From positions 1,514,501-1,578,500 of the forward strand of contig NZ_OW485601.1 in the NCBI RefSeq assembly GCF_937425535.1: 64,000 nucleotides of DNA. The letters are read 5' to 3'. This document shows, in pieces, positions 48,588-57,547 of the stretch (the stretch's first letter is position 1; every line of letters begins with the position of its first letter). The notes under the pieces were generated by a model. That model was not told the DNA's origin. It did no database searches and saw only the letters and a list, made by a program, of their open reading frames with translations. This DNA is from Rhodovastum atsumiense. Its GTDB lineage: Bacteria; Pseudomonadota; Alphaproteobacteria; Acetobacterales; Acetobacteraceae. The position numbers and the translations under genes were made by a program.

Positions 48588-48821
48588 CTACCGGCCGTGC
48601 CCCTGGACGATGGTGCCGTCGTGGATCTCGGCCGGCACGTATTGCACGCCGGCCGGCAGGCTGCGCTCCAGCCCGTACCATACGGTGACGCCGGCCAGCA
48701 GCCCCACCGCCAGCACGGTGCCCCAGACCAGCGCGGCGCTCGCACGCGCGCCCAGCAACCGCCATGCCGCGTACAGGGCGAAGGGCACCAGGAACAGGCC
48801 GATCTCGGCAAGGCGCAGCAT
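48588..48821 (-). CDS. DUF6111 family small membrane protein
   Basis: A 77-residue protein with two hydrophobic segments (about 5-22 and 28-48) and a C-terminal tail LPAGVQYVPAEIHDGTIVQG. The family is known only as DUF6111 in alphaproteobacteria, usually between a NUDIX gene and cca, as here. Its ATG follows the NUDIX stop directly, and its stop touches the cca start, so it is translated with them. Function unknown. Confidence 0.85.
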   Translation of the reverse strand: MLRLAEIGLFLVPFALYAAWRLLGARASAALVWGTVLAVGLLAGVTVWYGLERSLPAGVQYVPAEIHDGTIVQGHGR

Positions 48822-49460
48822 TCAGGATCCGCGCAGCAGGGTCGCGAGCTGCACCAGGATACCCGCGGTCGCTCCCCAGATGTAATGCTCGGGATGCGGC
48901 CAGACCCAGAATTCCCGCCAGCGGCCGCGGAAATGCACGCGCCGTCGTTGCGGCGCGTCCGGGTCCAGCAGCACCGTCATCGGCAGCTCGAACACGGCGT
49001 CCACCTCGGCGGGCGAGGGCAGCAAGGCCAGCGACTCCAGCCCCTGCCCGACCGGCAGCAATCCCAGCACCGGGGTGATCGCATAGCCGGTGCCAGTCAC
49101 GTATTCACCCAGCCTTCCGGCGAGCTCCACCTGCGACGGGTCGAGCCCGATCTCTTCCTGGGCCTCCCGCAGCGCCGCCGCTTCCGGGCTGGCGTCGCCC
49201 GGGTCGATCCGTCCCCCCGGGAAACTCACCTGCCCCGCGTGCTGCGCCAGATGCGCCGTGCGCTTGGTCAGCAGCACGCCGGGAACCGGTCCCAGGACCA
49301 GGGGCACCAGCACCGCCGCCGGCACCGGGGGGCCGTCGATCAGGTCGGCCGCATCGTCGGAGCCCACCGGGGCCGCGATCGCCGAGGCCGGGCGGATCGG
49401 CGGGGGGGGCGCCCGGCCGATTCTCTCGGCCAGGGCCTTACGCAGGGTCAGCGGATCCAC
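48822..49460 (-). CDS. NUDIX hydrolase, CoA pyrophosphatase type
   Basis: A 212-residue NUDIX hydrolase starting at GTG 49460. The NuCoA/UPF0035 signature LLTKRTAHLAQHAGQVSFPG stands just before the Nudix box (GGRIDPGDASPEAAALREAQ, then EEIG, about 82-105). Such enzymes split CoA and its derivatives to phosphopantetheine and ADP. The box is slightly off the textbook spacing, as in this subfamily. Nine bases after DUF1285. Confidence 0.91.
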   Translation of the reverse strand: MDPLTLRKALAERIGRAPPPPIRPASAIAAPVGSDDAADLIDGPPVPAAVLVPLVLGPVPGVLLTKRTAHLAQHAGQVSFPGGRIDPGDASPEAAALREAQEEIGLDPSQVELAGRLGEYVTGTGYAITPVLGLLPVGQGLESLALLPSPAEVDAVFELPMTVLLDPDAPQRRRVHFRGRWREFWVWPHPEHYIWGATAGILVQLATLLRGS

Positions 49461-49469
49461 GGTCCAGGG

Positions 49470-50108
49470 TCAGTCCTCGCAGTCGCAATCCTCGCAATGC
49501 GGCATCTCGCCGAGCGGGTAGAAGCAGTTGCAGCTCCAGACGCCCAGCATCTTGCGCCCGTGCACCTCCCACGGCTCGGCCAGCGCCACCAGCTCGTAAT
49601 AGACCGCGCGGCAGATTCGCGCCTCGATCGCCAGCCGCCCGGCGCCGCGCCGGACCATGACATAAGGGGTCGGCTCGCAGGTCAGCAGGTCATGGGAAAT
49701 GCGGATCGGGTGTTCGGGGCCGATCGTGATCAGTTCATCGACATTGGTGCGCAGGGTGAGTACCTGGTCACGCCCGCAGCCGGTCCAATCGAGCTCGACG
49801 GCCACGAAGGGCGCGTCCTCGACCTCGATGCGGCCACGCTCGGCCGGGGTTTCCAGCCAGAAGCTGCCGTCCTCCTCGCGCCGCAGCACGGAGGCGAACA
49901 GGCAGACCATCTCCTTCCGCACGATCGGGCTGCCGCGATACAGCCAGGTGCCGTCGCGACGGATCAGAAACGGCAGATTGCCGCACTCCACGGGATGTTG
50001 TGAGTCCTGTCGTAATTCATGGTGGCGGGGAGGACTGCCAATCTGCGATTCGGCCGCGTACCCGGCCCGGTGCCTGTTCACTGCGATATTCCGTGCGGCG
50101 TTGTTCAC
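49470..50108 (-). CDS. DUF1285 family protein
   Basis: A 212-residue protein of the DUF1285 family. Recognised by NLPFLIRRDGTWLYRGSPIV, RKEMVCLFASVLRREEDGSF, DAPFVAVELDW and the second half with LTLRTNVDELITI. The C-terminus ends in an acidic Cys-rich tail (CNCFYPLGEMPHCEDCDC), unusual for the family and possibly metal-binding. The start is not certain: I use GTG 50108, with GGAGACGG shortly before it. Divergent from the MoxR operon. Confidence 0.8.
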   Translation of the reverse strand: MNNAARNIAVNRHRAGYAAESQIGSPPRHHELRQDSQHPVECGNLPFLIRRDGTWLYRGSPIVRKEMVCLFASVLRREEDGSFWLETPAERGRIEVEDAPFVAVELDWTGCGRDQVLTLRTNVDELITIGPEHPIRISHDLLTCEPTPYVMVRRGAGRLAIEARICRAVYYELVALAEPWEVHGRKMLGVWSCNCFYPLGEMPHCEDCDCED

Positions 50109-50241
50109 TTGACCGTCTCCGCCTCGACTCAGGCCGACCGAACTTATCTGCCGATATAGGGATGCTCCCCCCAGAGGTGAAAGTGGCAGATTCGCCGCGA
50201 GCACCGATCTAGGATGGCGACGCCCTGCCGAGGAGTGCCCC

Positions 50242-51261
50242 ATGCCCCCTGCTTCTCCCGCCAGCATCCCGGTTTCCACGGCTTCATCCGACATCCTGGC
50301 CGAGGTCGAGGCGCTCGGGGCACGGATCGCCGCGGTGCGGGCGGAAATCGGCCGCGCCATCTATGGCCAGCAGGAAGTGATCGACCAGACGCTGATCACT
50401 TTGCTCTCAGGCGGACACGTGTTGCTGGTGGGCGTGCCGGGCCTGGGTAAGAGCCGGCTGGTGGAAACCCTGGCCACCGTGCTCGGCATGGCCTCCAAGC
50501 GGGTGCAGTTCACCCCGGACCTGATGCCCGCCGACATCCTGGGCAGCGAGGTGCTGGACGAGGACGCCACCGGCCATCGCAGCTTCCGCTTCGTCCCCGG
50601 CCCGGTGTTCTGCCAGTTGCTGATGGCCGACGAGATCAATCGCGCCAGCCCGCGCACCCAGTCGGCGCTGCTGCAGGCGATGCAGGAGCAGCGCGTGGCG
50701 GTGGGCGGCGTGGAGCACCGGCTGCCCCGTCCGTTCCACGTGCTCGCCACCCAGAACCCGATCGAGCAGGAAGGCACCTATCCCCTGCCCGAGGCCCAGC
50801 TCGACCGGTTCCTGCTGGAAATCCAGGTGTCCTATCCCGAACGGGTGGATGAGCGCGCCATGCTGCTCGCCACCACCGGAGCCGCCGAAGAAGCGCCGAC
50901 CCAGGCGCTCACCCCGGAGGAACTGATCGCGGCGCAGGCGCTGATCCGCCGCGTGCCGGTGGGCGAGAGCGTGGTGGACGCCATCCTCACCCTGGTCCGC
51001 GCCGGCCGCCCCGAGACCACCGACGACGAGGCGATCCGCCGCCATGTCGCCTGGGGCCCCGGCCCGCGCGCCGCCCAGGCGCTGATGCTGGCCTGCCGCG
51101 CCCGCGCGCTGCTCGATGGCCGGCTCGCGCCGAGCGTGGAGGACGTGGCCGCGCTCTCGCCCCCGGTGCTGCGCCACCGCATGGCGCTGAATTTCTCCGC
51201 CCGCGCCGATGGCGTGACCCTGGAGGAGGTGATCCGGCGGCTGATGGAGCGACTCGGGTGA
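50242..51261 (+). CDS. MoxR-family AAA+ ATPase
   Basis: A 339-residue AAA+ chaperone-like ATPase from ATG 50242 with GAGGAG upstream. Walker A GVPGLGKS (64-71), Walker B LLMADEINRA, sensor-1 LATQNPIEQEG and the lid helix domain. MoxR proteins assist folding or assembly of VWA-domain partners; here it precedes DUF58 and BatA/VWA-like genes. The GTG of the DUF58 gene overlaps its stop (GTGA), so they are coupled. Confidence 0.94.
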   Translation: MPPASPASIPVSTASSDILAEVEALGARIAAVRAEIGRAIYGQQEVIDQTLITLLSGGHVLLVGVPGLGKSRLVETLATVLGMASKRVQFTPDLMPADILGSEVLDEDATGHRSFRFVPGPVFCQLLMADEINRASPRTQSALLQAMQEQRVAVGGVEHRLPRPFHVLATQNPIEQEGTYPLPEAQLDRFLLEIQVSYPERVDERAMLLATTGAAEEAPTQALTPEELIAAQALIRRVPVGESVVDAILTLVRAGRPETTDDEAIRRHVAWGPGPRAAQALMLACRARALLDGRLAPSVEDVAALSPPVLRHRMALNFSARADGVTLEEVIRRLMERLG

Positions 51262-52184
51262 GCGAGGCAAGCGGCGCCGGATCCCCGGCGGGCTCCGCGC
51301 GACGTGCCGAGGCGCTGGGCGCCCGCCTGCCGCCGCTGCTGGTCGCCGCCGAGCGCGTCGCCGCCACCGTCGCCCAGGGCGTGCACGGCCGCCGCCGCGT
51401 CGGCCAGGGCGACAGTTTCTGGCAATACCGCCCCTTTCTCGCCGGCGACCCGGCCAGCCGCATCGACTGGCGCCAGTCCGCCCGCTCCGACGGCGCCGCC
51501 CATACCCGCTACTTCGTCCGCGAGACCGAATGGGAGGCGGCGCAGACCGTGGTGCTCTGGTGCGACGGCAGCGCCACCATGCGCTGGCATTCCCGTCAGG
51601 CGAGCACCTCCAAGCACGAACGCGCCGGACTGCTGACGCTGGCGCTGGCGGCGTTGCTGCTGCGCGGCGGCGAGCGGGTGCGGCTGCTCGCCCCGGACGC
51701 CCGCACCGCCAGCGGCCGCGTCGGGCTGGAACGGCTGGCCGCCGAACTCGAGCGGCTGCCCGACGGCGAGGGCCTGCCGCCGGAGGCGAGGCTGCCGCGC
51801 CATGCCCGCGTGGTGCTGATCGGCGACCTGCTGCGCCCGCTGGCCGAGATCCAGGCAGCAGTGGGACGCCTTGCCGCGGTGCCGGTGAGCGGCCACGTGC
51901 TGCAGGTGCTCGACCCCGCCGAAGCCTTGCTGCCCTATGCCGGGCGCGTGCGTTTCCAGGGCATGCAACCGGCACAGGAAACCCTGATCCCGCGGGTCGA
52001 GGGCGTGCGCGACGCCTATATCCGGCGACTCGCCGAGCAGCAGGAGGGCCTGGCCGCGATCTGCGCCGCGGCCGGCTTCGGCTTCTCGGTGCATCGCACC
52101 GACCATCCTCCGGAATCGGCCCTGCTGGCGCTGTACACGGCGCTGACACCGCAGACGGGCACGCGCGCGGCGGGTGGACGTTGA
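51258..52184 (+). CDS. DUF58 domain protein
   Basis: A 308-residue protein starting GTG 51258 inside the MoxR stop. DUF58 signature RRRVGQGDSFWQYRPFLAGD and RIDWRQSARSDGAAHTRYFV (about 47-85). A VWA-like region follows in the second half (VVLWCDGSATMRWHS, HARVVLIGDLL). It is the standard partner of MoxR. The next gene starts at TTG 52181 overlapping its stop. Confidence 0.92.
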   Translation: MSEASGAGSPAGSARRAEALGARLPPLLVAAERVAATVAQGVHGRRRVGQGDSFWQYRPFLAGDPASRIDWRQSARSDGAAHTRYFVRETEWEAAQTVVLWCDGSATMRWHSRQASTSKHERAGLLTLALAALLLRGGERVRLLAPDARTASGRVGLERLAAELERLPDGEGLPPEARLPRHARVVLIGDLLRPLAEIQAAVGRLAAVPVSGHVLQVLDPAEALLPYAGRVRFQGMQPAQETLIPRVEGVRDAYIRRLAEQQEGLAAICAAAGFGFSVHRTDHPPESALLALYTALTPQTGTRAAGGR

Positions 52185-54862
52185 TTTTCGCCGCCCCCTG
52201 GGTCCTGCTGGCCCTGGCCGCGCTGCCGCTGCTGTGGTGGCTGCTGCGCGTCACCCCACCGGCCCCGCGACGGGAGGTGTTCCCCGCGGTGCGCCTGCTG
52301 CTCGGCCTGTCCGCCACCGCCGAGACCCCGGCGCGCACGCCCTGGTGGCTGCTGGCGCTGCGCATGCTCGCGGCCGGGCTGGTGATCCTGGGCCTCGCCC
52401 GCCCGATCCTGGATGCCGGCACCACGCTGCCCGGCGACGGGCCGCTGCTGCTGGTGGTCGATGACGGCTGGGCGGCCGCCCCCGACTGGGCGCGCCGGAT
52501 GGCCGCCGCCGGCGCGGCGCTGGACCGGGCCGAGCGGGCCGATCGCAAGGTGGCCCTGCTCGGCACCGCCGCGTCCGAAACCGGCACCGCCCCGGCCGCC
52601 ACGCCGCTGATGCCGGTGGCCGAGGCGCGTCCCCGGCTGGCGGCGCTGCGGCCCAAGCCCTGGCCGGTCGACCGCGCCGCCGCGGCGGCGGCGCTGCGCG
52701 CCTGGACCGGCAAGGCCGCCGGCGGCGGCGCCGTGCTCTATATCGCCGACGGCACCACCGGCGGTGCCGGCTGGGACGATTTCGCCACGGCGCTGGCGGC
52801 CATCGGTCCGGTCGAGGACCTGCGCGACCCGGTCGCGCCGGCGCGGTTGTTGCTGTTGCCGCGCGCCGAGGCCGACCGGCTGGTCGCCCGCATCGCCCAG
52901 GTGCCGCGCCCGCTGCCCGCCGAAGTCGCCGTCCTGGCGCAATCCGGCGACGGCCGCACCCTCGCCCGCGCCGTCGCCGGCTTCGCGGAGAACCAGGCCG
53001 AGGCGGAGGCCCCGATCACCCTGCCGCCCGAGCTGCGCAACCGCCTGGGCCGGCTGGTGCTGGAAGGCCCGGCCTCGGCCGGCGGGGTGGTGCTGCTGGA
53101 CGAGCGCTGGCGCCGCCGCCCGGTCGGCCTGCTCGCCGGCGACGCCACCGCCGCCACGGCCCCGCTGACCGGCCCGACCTATTACGTGCAGCGGGCCCTG
53201 GCCCCGTACACCGAACTGCGCCAGGGCGACCTCGCCACCCTGCTCTCGCGCCAGATCTCGGTGCTGGTGCTCGCCGACTACGTGGCCGCCGACGAGCCGG
53301 ACGCCGCAGCACTGGAACAATGGGTGGAAAAAGGCGGCCTGCTGGTGCGTTTCGCCGGCCCGCGCCTGGCCGAGCATCCGGATGGGCTGTTGCCGGTGCG
53401 CCTGCTGGCCGGCGACCGCCAGCTCGGCGGGACGATGTCCTGGAGCCAGCCGGCCGGGCTCGCGCCGTTCGCCGCCGCCTCGCCCTTCGCCGGCCTCGCC
53501 GTGCCCGAGGAAGTGCATGTCCGCCGCCAGGTGCTGGCCGAGCCGGGTGCGCACCTGACCGAAGCAAGCTGGGCGCGGCTGGCCGATGGCACGCCGCTGG
53601 TGACGCAGACCCCGCGCGGCGCCGGGCGCATCGTGCTGTTCCATGTCACCGCCAATGCCGACTGGTCGGACCTGCCGCTCTCCGGCCTGTTCGTCGACAT
53701 GCTGCGCCGGCTGGTCGCGCTGTCCGCCGGGGTCGCCACCGGCGACGAGGCCGGTGGCCCGCCGCTCGCCCCGGCCGAGACGCTGGACGGGTTCGGCCAG
53801 TTGGCTCCGCCGCCGCCGGCCGCCGCCGCCCTGACCGCGCGCGAGCTTGCCGACGCCGTGGCCTCGCCCCGCCATCCGCCCGGGCTCTATGGGCCGGAGA
53901 ATGGCCGGCGCGCGCTGAACCTGGCCAACCGGCTGGCCTTGCCGGAAGCCGCGCCCGCCATCGACGGCGCGCGGGAAGCGCCGATCGCCGGCGCCGCGCC
54001 GGAACGGGCCCTGGCGCCCTGGCTGCTGGCGGCGGCGCTGGCGCTGCTGGCGATCGACCTGCTGATTTCCCTGCGCCTGCGCGGCCTGCTGCGGGCGGCC
54101 ACCACCGCCCTGATGCTGCTCGCGGTGGTGCCGGCCCGCGCCGAGGCACCGGCCTCGCCCAACCCGGCCCTGACCACCCGGCTCGCCTATGTCGTCACCG
54201 GCGACGCGCAGGTCGACGCGGTGTCGCAGGCCGGCCTCGCCGGGTTGTCGGAATACGTCAACCGGCGCACCGCCGCGGCCCTCGGCGAGCCGGCCGCGGT
54301 GACCCCGGGCGAGGACGACCTGAGCTTCTACCCCCTGCTCTACTGGCCGATCGCCGCCGACGCGCCGCTGCCGGGGGGACCCGCGCTGGCGGCCCTGAAC
54401 GCCTACATGGCGCATGGCGGCATCATCGTGATCGATACCCGCGGCGGCGAGGGCAGCGGCGAAGGCTTCGCCCCGGGGGCCGGGGTGGCGCTGGCGCAGC
54501 TCGGGCAGGCGCTGGCGGTGCCACCGCTGGCGCCGCTGACCACGGCGCACGTGCTGGCGCGCGCCTTCTACCTGCTGCAGGACTTCCCGGGCCGCTACAC
54601 CGGCGCCCCGGTCTGGGTGCAGCGCGACCAGGACCGCGCCAATGACAGCGTCAGCCCCGTCATCATCGGCGCCAATGACTGGGCCTCCGCCTGGGCGATC
54701 GATGCGGAAGGGCGCAATCCGTACGCCGTGATCCCCGGCGGAGCGCGGCAACGCACCCTCGCCTACCGCTTCGGCGTCAACCTCGTGATGTACGCGCTCA
54801 CCGGCAACTACAAGGGCGACCAGGTGCACGTTCCGGCGCTGCTGGAGCGGCTGGGCCAGTGA
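52181..54862 (+). CDS. BatA N-terminal / DUF4159 domain membrane protein
   Basis: A large 893-residue protein beginning at TTG 52181, TTGA overlap with DUF58. The BatA-like head has two membrane helices (about 2-22 and 50-70: LIFAAPWVLLALAALPLLWW). Most of the following 550 residues are a periplasmic VWA/GAT-like region (VEKGGLLVRFAGPRLAEHPD). A further helix lies at about 610-630. The C-terminal DUF4159 domain (about 670-893) has FYPLLYWPIAADAPLPGG and GGIIVIDTRGGEGSG. It is the scaffold of the MoxR/DUF58 envelope complex; its true role is not known. Confidence 0.88.
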   Translation: MIFAAPWVLLALAALPLLWWLLRVTPPAPRREVFPAVRLLLGLSATAETPARTPWWLLALRMLAAGLVILGLARPILDAGTTLPGDGPLLLVVDDGWAAAPDWARRMAAAGAALDRAERADRKVALLGTAASETGTAPAATPLMPVAEARPRLAALRPKPWPVDRAAAAAALRAWTGKAAGGGAVLYIADGTTGGAGWDDFATALAAIGPVEDLRDPVAPARLLLLPRAEADRLVARIAQVPRPLPAEVAVLAQSGDGRTLARAVAGFAENQAEAEAPITLPPELRNRLGRLVLEGPASAGGVVLLDERWRRRPVGLLAGDATAATAPLTGPTYYVQRALAPYTELRQGDLATLLSRQISVLVLADYVAADEPDAAALEQWVEKGGLLVRFAGPRLAEHPDGLLPVRLLAGDRQLGGTMSWSQPAGLAPFAAASPFAGLAVPEEVHVRRQVLAEPGAHLTEASWARLADGTPLVTQTPRGAGRIVLFHVTANADWSDLPLSGLFVDMLRRLVALSAGVATGDEAGGPPLAPAETLDGFGQLAPPPPAAAALTARELADAVASPRHPPGLYGPENGRRALNLANRLALPEAAPAIDGAREAPIAGAAPERALAPWLLAAALALLAIDLLISLRLRGLLRAATTALMLLAVVPARAEAPASPNPALTTRLAYVVTGDAQVDAVSQAGLAGLSEYVNRRTAAALGEPAAVTPGEDDLSFYPLLYWPIAADAPLPGGPALAALNAYMAHGGIIVIDTRGGEGSGEGFAPGAGVALAQLGQALAVPPLAPLTTAHVLARAFYLLQDFPGRYTGAPVWVQRDQDRANDSVSPVIIGANDWASAWAIDAEGRNPYAVIPGGARQRTLAYRFGVNLVMYALTGNYKGDQVHVPALLERLGQ

Positions 54863-54889
54863 CGGCGCCGCAGTAGAAAGGGCCGGCCC

Positions 54890-56980
54890 ATGCAGATGGA
54901 ACAGGCGATCGCCGCGCTGCGCTTCGACCCGGCCATCCCGGCCTGGCTGTTCTGGACGCTGGCCGCCTTCGCCGCCGGCGCGCTCGGCCTCGCGCTCTGG
55001 CGCCGGGCCCCGGGCGTGGTCTGGCGCTTCTTCGCCTTCGCCGTCCTGTTGCTCTGGCTCTCCGGTCCCCGGCTGGTCGAGGAGACCCGCGAGAACCTGC
55101 CCGATATCGGCCTGCTGGTGCTCGACCAGAGCGCCAGCATGGGCATCGGCGAGCGGGCAAGGCTGGCGGAAGCCGCGCGGCTGCGGCTGGAGGAGCAGGC
55201 CCGCCGCGACTCCGGCCTGGAACTGCGCAGCATCGTCGTGCCCGAGGCCGGCACCGAAGGCACCCGCCTGTTCACCGCGATCGAGACCGCGCTGGCCGAC
55301 ATCCCGCGCGCCCGGCTGGCCGGGGTGATCGCCGTCACCGACGGCCAGGTCCACGACCTTCCCGCCGGCAACCCCTTCGGCGGCACGCCGCTGCACGTGC
55401 TGGTCCCGGCCCGCGGCGAGGAAACCGACCGCCGCATCCGCATCATCGAGGCACCGGGCTACGGCATCGTCGGCCACACGGTCACGCTGCGGCTGGCGAT
55501 CGAGGATCTCGGCCTGCCGCGCGCGGGCCAGGCCGGCGGCCGGGCGGCCCGGCTGGCCATCCGCCGCGACGGCGAGCCGGCCCGTATCGAGAGCGTCCCG
55601 CTCGGGGCGGAGCACGCCATCGACGTGCCGATCACCCGGGCCGGCCCCACCGTGATCGAGCTGACCGCCGATCCGCTGCCGGGCGAGGTGTCCGGCATCA
55701 ACAACCGCGCCGTGGTCCAGATCAACGGCGTGCGCGACCGCCTGCGCGTGCTGCTGGTCTCCGGCGAGCCGCATCCGGGGGAGCGTACCTGGCGGCGGCT
55801 GCTCAAGGCCGATCCCGCGGTGGATCTGGTGCATTTCACCATCCTGCGCCCGCCGGAGAAGGACGACCTGACGCCGCTGAACGAGCTGGCGCTGATCGCC
55901 TTCCCGGTGCGCGAGCTGTTCCAGGTGAAGATCCGCGACTTCGACCTGATCATCCTCGACCGCTTCCAGAACCGCGGCCTGCTGCCGCCGCTCTATCTGC
56001 GCAACATCGCCGACTACGTGCGCGGCGGCGGCGCGCTGTTGCTGTCGGTGGGGCCGGAGTTCAGCGGCTTTTCCAGCCTTGCCGCGAGCCCGCTCGGCAG
56101 CATCCTGCCGGCGCGCCCGCTCGCCGCCGGGGCAGTGGTGGAAGAGGCGTTCCGCCCCCTGGTCACCCCGCTCGGCACCCGCCACCCGGTCACCGAGGGC
56201 CTGCCCGGCAACCGCCCCCAGGGCCCGCCCGAGTGGGGGGCGTGGTACCGCCGCATCGCCCCGTCCGACGCCCAGGGCGATGCGCTGATGAGCGGCCCGG
56301 GCGGCGAGCCGCTGCTGCTGCTCGACCATGTCGACGAGGGACGGGTGGCGATGCTGCTCTCCGACCAGATCTGGCTGTGGTCGCGCGGCCACCAGGGCGG
56401 CGGCCCGCAGGCCGAGCTGCTGCGGCGCATCGCCCACTGGCTGATGAAAGAGCCGGAACTGGAGGAGAACACGCTGACCGCGCGCGCCGAGCATGGCCGG
56501 CTGGCGATCGAGCGGCGCAGCACCGATGCCGGTCCCCCCGGGGACGTGACCGTGACCGACCCGGACGGGCGGACGCAGACGCTCGCTCTGACACCGGCAC
56601 GGCCGGGCCGGGCGGTGGGCCAGCTACCGGCGACCACGCCGGGGGTCTGGCAGGCCAGCGACGGGGTGCACACCGCCTATGCCGCGGCCGGCGCCGCCAA
56701 TCCGCCGGAAATCGCCGACCTGCGCGCCACCGCCGGCGTGCTCGCGCCTCTGGTGCGGGCCAGTGGCGGCAGTGTACACTGGCTCGATCCTCTGGGGGCA
56801 CCTGAGCTTCGACGCACCGATCCCGGCCGCGATTCCGCCGGCAGTTCATGGATCGGCCTGCAACGACGCCGCGACCACCTCGTTACCGGCATCGCCGCCA
56901 CGCCGCTGCTGCCGCCCTGGCTTGCCCTGCCGCTGATACTCGGCCTCGCCGTGTTGGCATGGCGACGCGAAGGGTCGTAA
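54890..56980 (+). CDS. Membrane protein with VWA-like / glutamine amidotransferase-like domain
   Basis: A 696-residue protein from ATG 54890 (AAAGGG upstream). Two N-terminal helices (about 18-35 and 43-60). The VWA-like start NLPDIGLLVLDQSASMGIGE contains a DxSxS-type MIDAS motif (DQSAS). A class I amidotransferase-like region is in the middle (about 360-530: YVRGGGALLLSVGPEFSGFS). A membrane anchor closes it (about 670-690). It is the last gene of the MoxR operon. Together these proteins look like an envelope-associated chaperone/VWA complex. Confidence 0.85.
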   Translation: MQMEQAIAALRFDPAIPAWLFWTLAAFAAGALGLALWRRAPGVVWRFFAFAVLLLWLSGPRLVEETRENLPDIGLLVLDQSASMGIGERARLAEAARLRLEEQARRDSGLELRSIVVPEAGTEGTRLFTAIETALADIPRARLAGVIAVTDGQVHDLPAGNPFGGTPLHVLVPARGEETDRRIRIIEAPGYGIVGHTVTLRLAIEDLGLPRAGQAGGRAARLAIRRDGEPARIESVPLGAEHAIDVPITRAGPTVIELTADPLPGEVSGINNRAVVQINGVRDRLRVLLVSGEPHPGERTWRRLLKADPAVDLVHFTILRPPEKDDLTPLNELALIAFPVRELFQVKIRDFDLIILDRFQNRGLLPPLYLRNIADYVRGGGALLLSVGPEFSGFSSLAASPLGSILPARPLAAGAVVEEAFRPLVTPLGTRHPVTEGLPGNRPQGPPEWGAWYRRIAPSDAQGDALMSGPGGEPLLLLDHVDEGRVAMLLSDQIWLWSRGHQGGGPQAELLRRIAHWLMKEPELEENTLTARAEHGRLAIERRSTDAGPPGDVTVTDPDGRTQTLALTPARPGRAVGQLPATTPGVWQASDGVHTAYAAAGAANPPEIADLRATAGVLAPLVRASGGSVHWLDPLGAPELRRTDPGRDSAGSSWIGLQRRRDHLVTGIAATPLLPPWLALPLILGLAVLAWRREGS

Positions 56981-57083
56981 CCACGGCGCGGGCCATTGGA
57001 CAGGAGTACGTGTCTTCTTTGACTTTGCACCCCCCCATCGCCGTATTCCCCCTGCTCCGGCCGCCTCCTGGGCGTCGGCGCTG

Positions 57084-57533
57084 GTGCTCGCGGGATTCAT
57101 TGGCCTGTGTTTCGTGGTGGGCGGCATCGCCGGGGCGATGACCGATCCCAACCTGAGCACCTGGTACGATTCCCTCGGCAAGGCCCCAGGCACCCCGCCC
57201 AACTGGGTGTTCCCGGTAGTCTGGTCGTCGCAATACGTGCTGATCGGCATCGCCGCCTGGCTGGTATGGCGGGACAGCGGCATCAGCCGTGCCCTGGTGC
57301 CGTGGTTCACCCAGCTCTTCTTCAACTTCCTCTGGTCGCCGGCCTTCTTCGGCCTGCACAGCCCGGGGCTCGGATTGGTGGCAATCCTGCCACTGTTGGC
57401 ATCGATTGTGTGGACGCTGCGCATTTTCTGGCGCGTGCGCCCGCTCGCCGGCGCGTTGATTGTTCCTTATTTGGTCTGGGGCTGCTATGCCGCCTATCTG
57501 AATGTGGGATTCTTCATTCTGAACCCCGGCTGA
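57084..57533 (+). CDS. TspO/MBR family tryptophan-rich sensor
   Basis: A 149-residue five-helix membrane protein of the TspO (peripheral benzodiazepine receptor) family, linked to porphyrin and stress signalling in photosynthetic alphaproteobacteria. Signatures: WYDSLGKAPGTPPNWVFPVV and SRALVPWFTQLFFNFLWSP, then PYLVWGCYAAYLNVGFFILN. The start is a GTG at 57084; the N-terminus might be a few residues longer. About 100 bases after the MoxR operon. Confidence 0.92.
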   Translation: MLAGFIGLCFVVGGIAGAMTDPNLSTWYDSLGKAPGTPPNWVFPVVWSSQYVLIGIAAWLVWRDSGISRALVPWFTQLFFNFLWSPAFFGLHSPGLGLVAILPLLASIVWTLRIFWRVRPLAGALIVPYLVWGCYAAYLNVGFFILNPG

Positions 57534-57547
57534 TCCAGGACCCGCGC

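Noticed and set aside
52016-56494. A 1492-residue open frame on the minus strand under the MoxR operon
   Set aside because: It is antisense to two real genes with clear domains. Its sequence is Arg/Gly/Ala/Gln low complexity typical of high-GC shadow frames.
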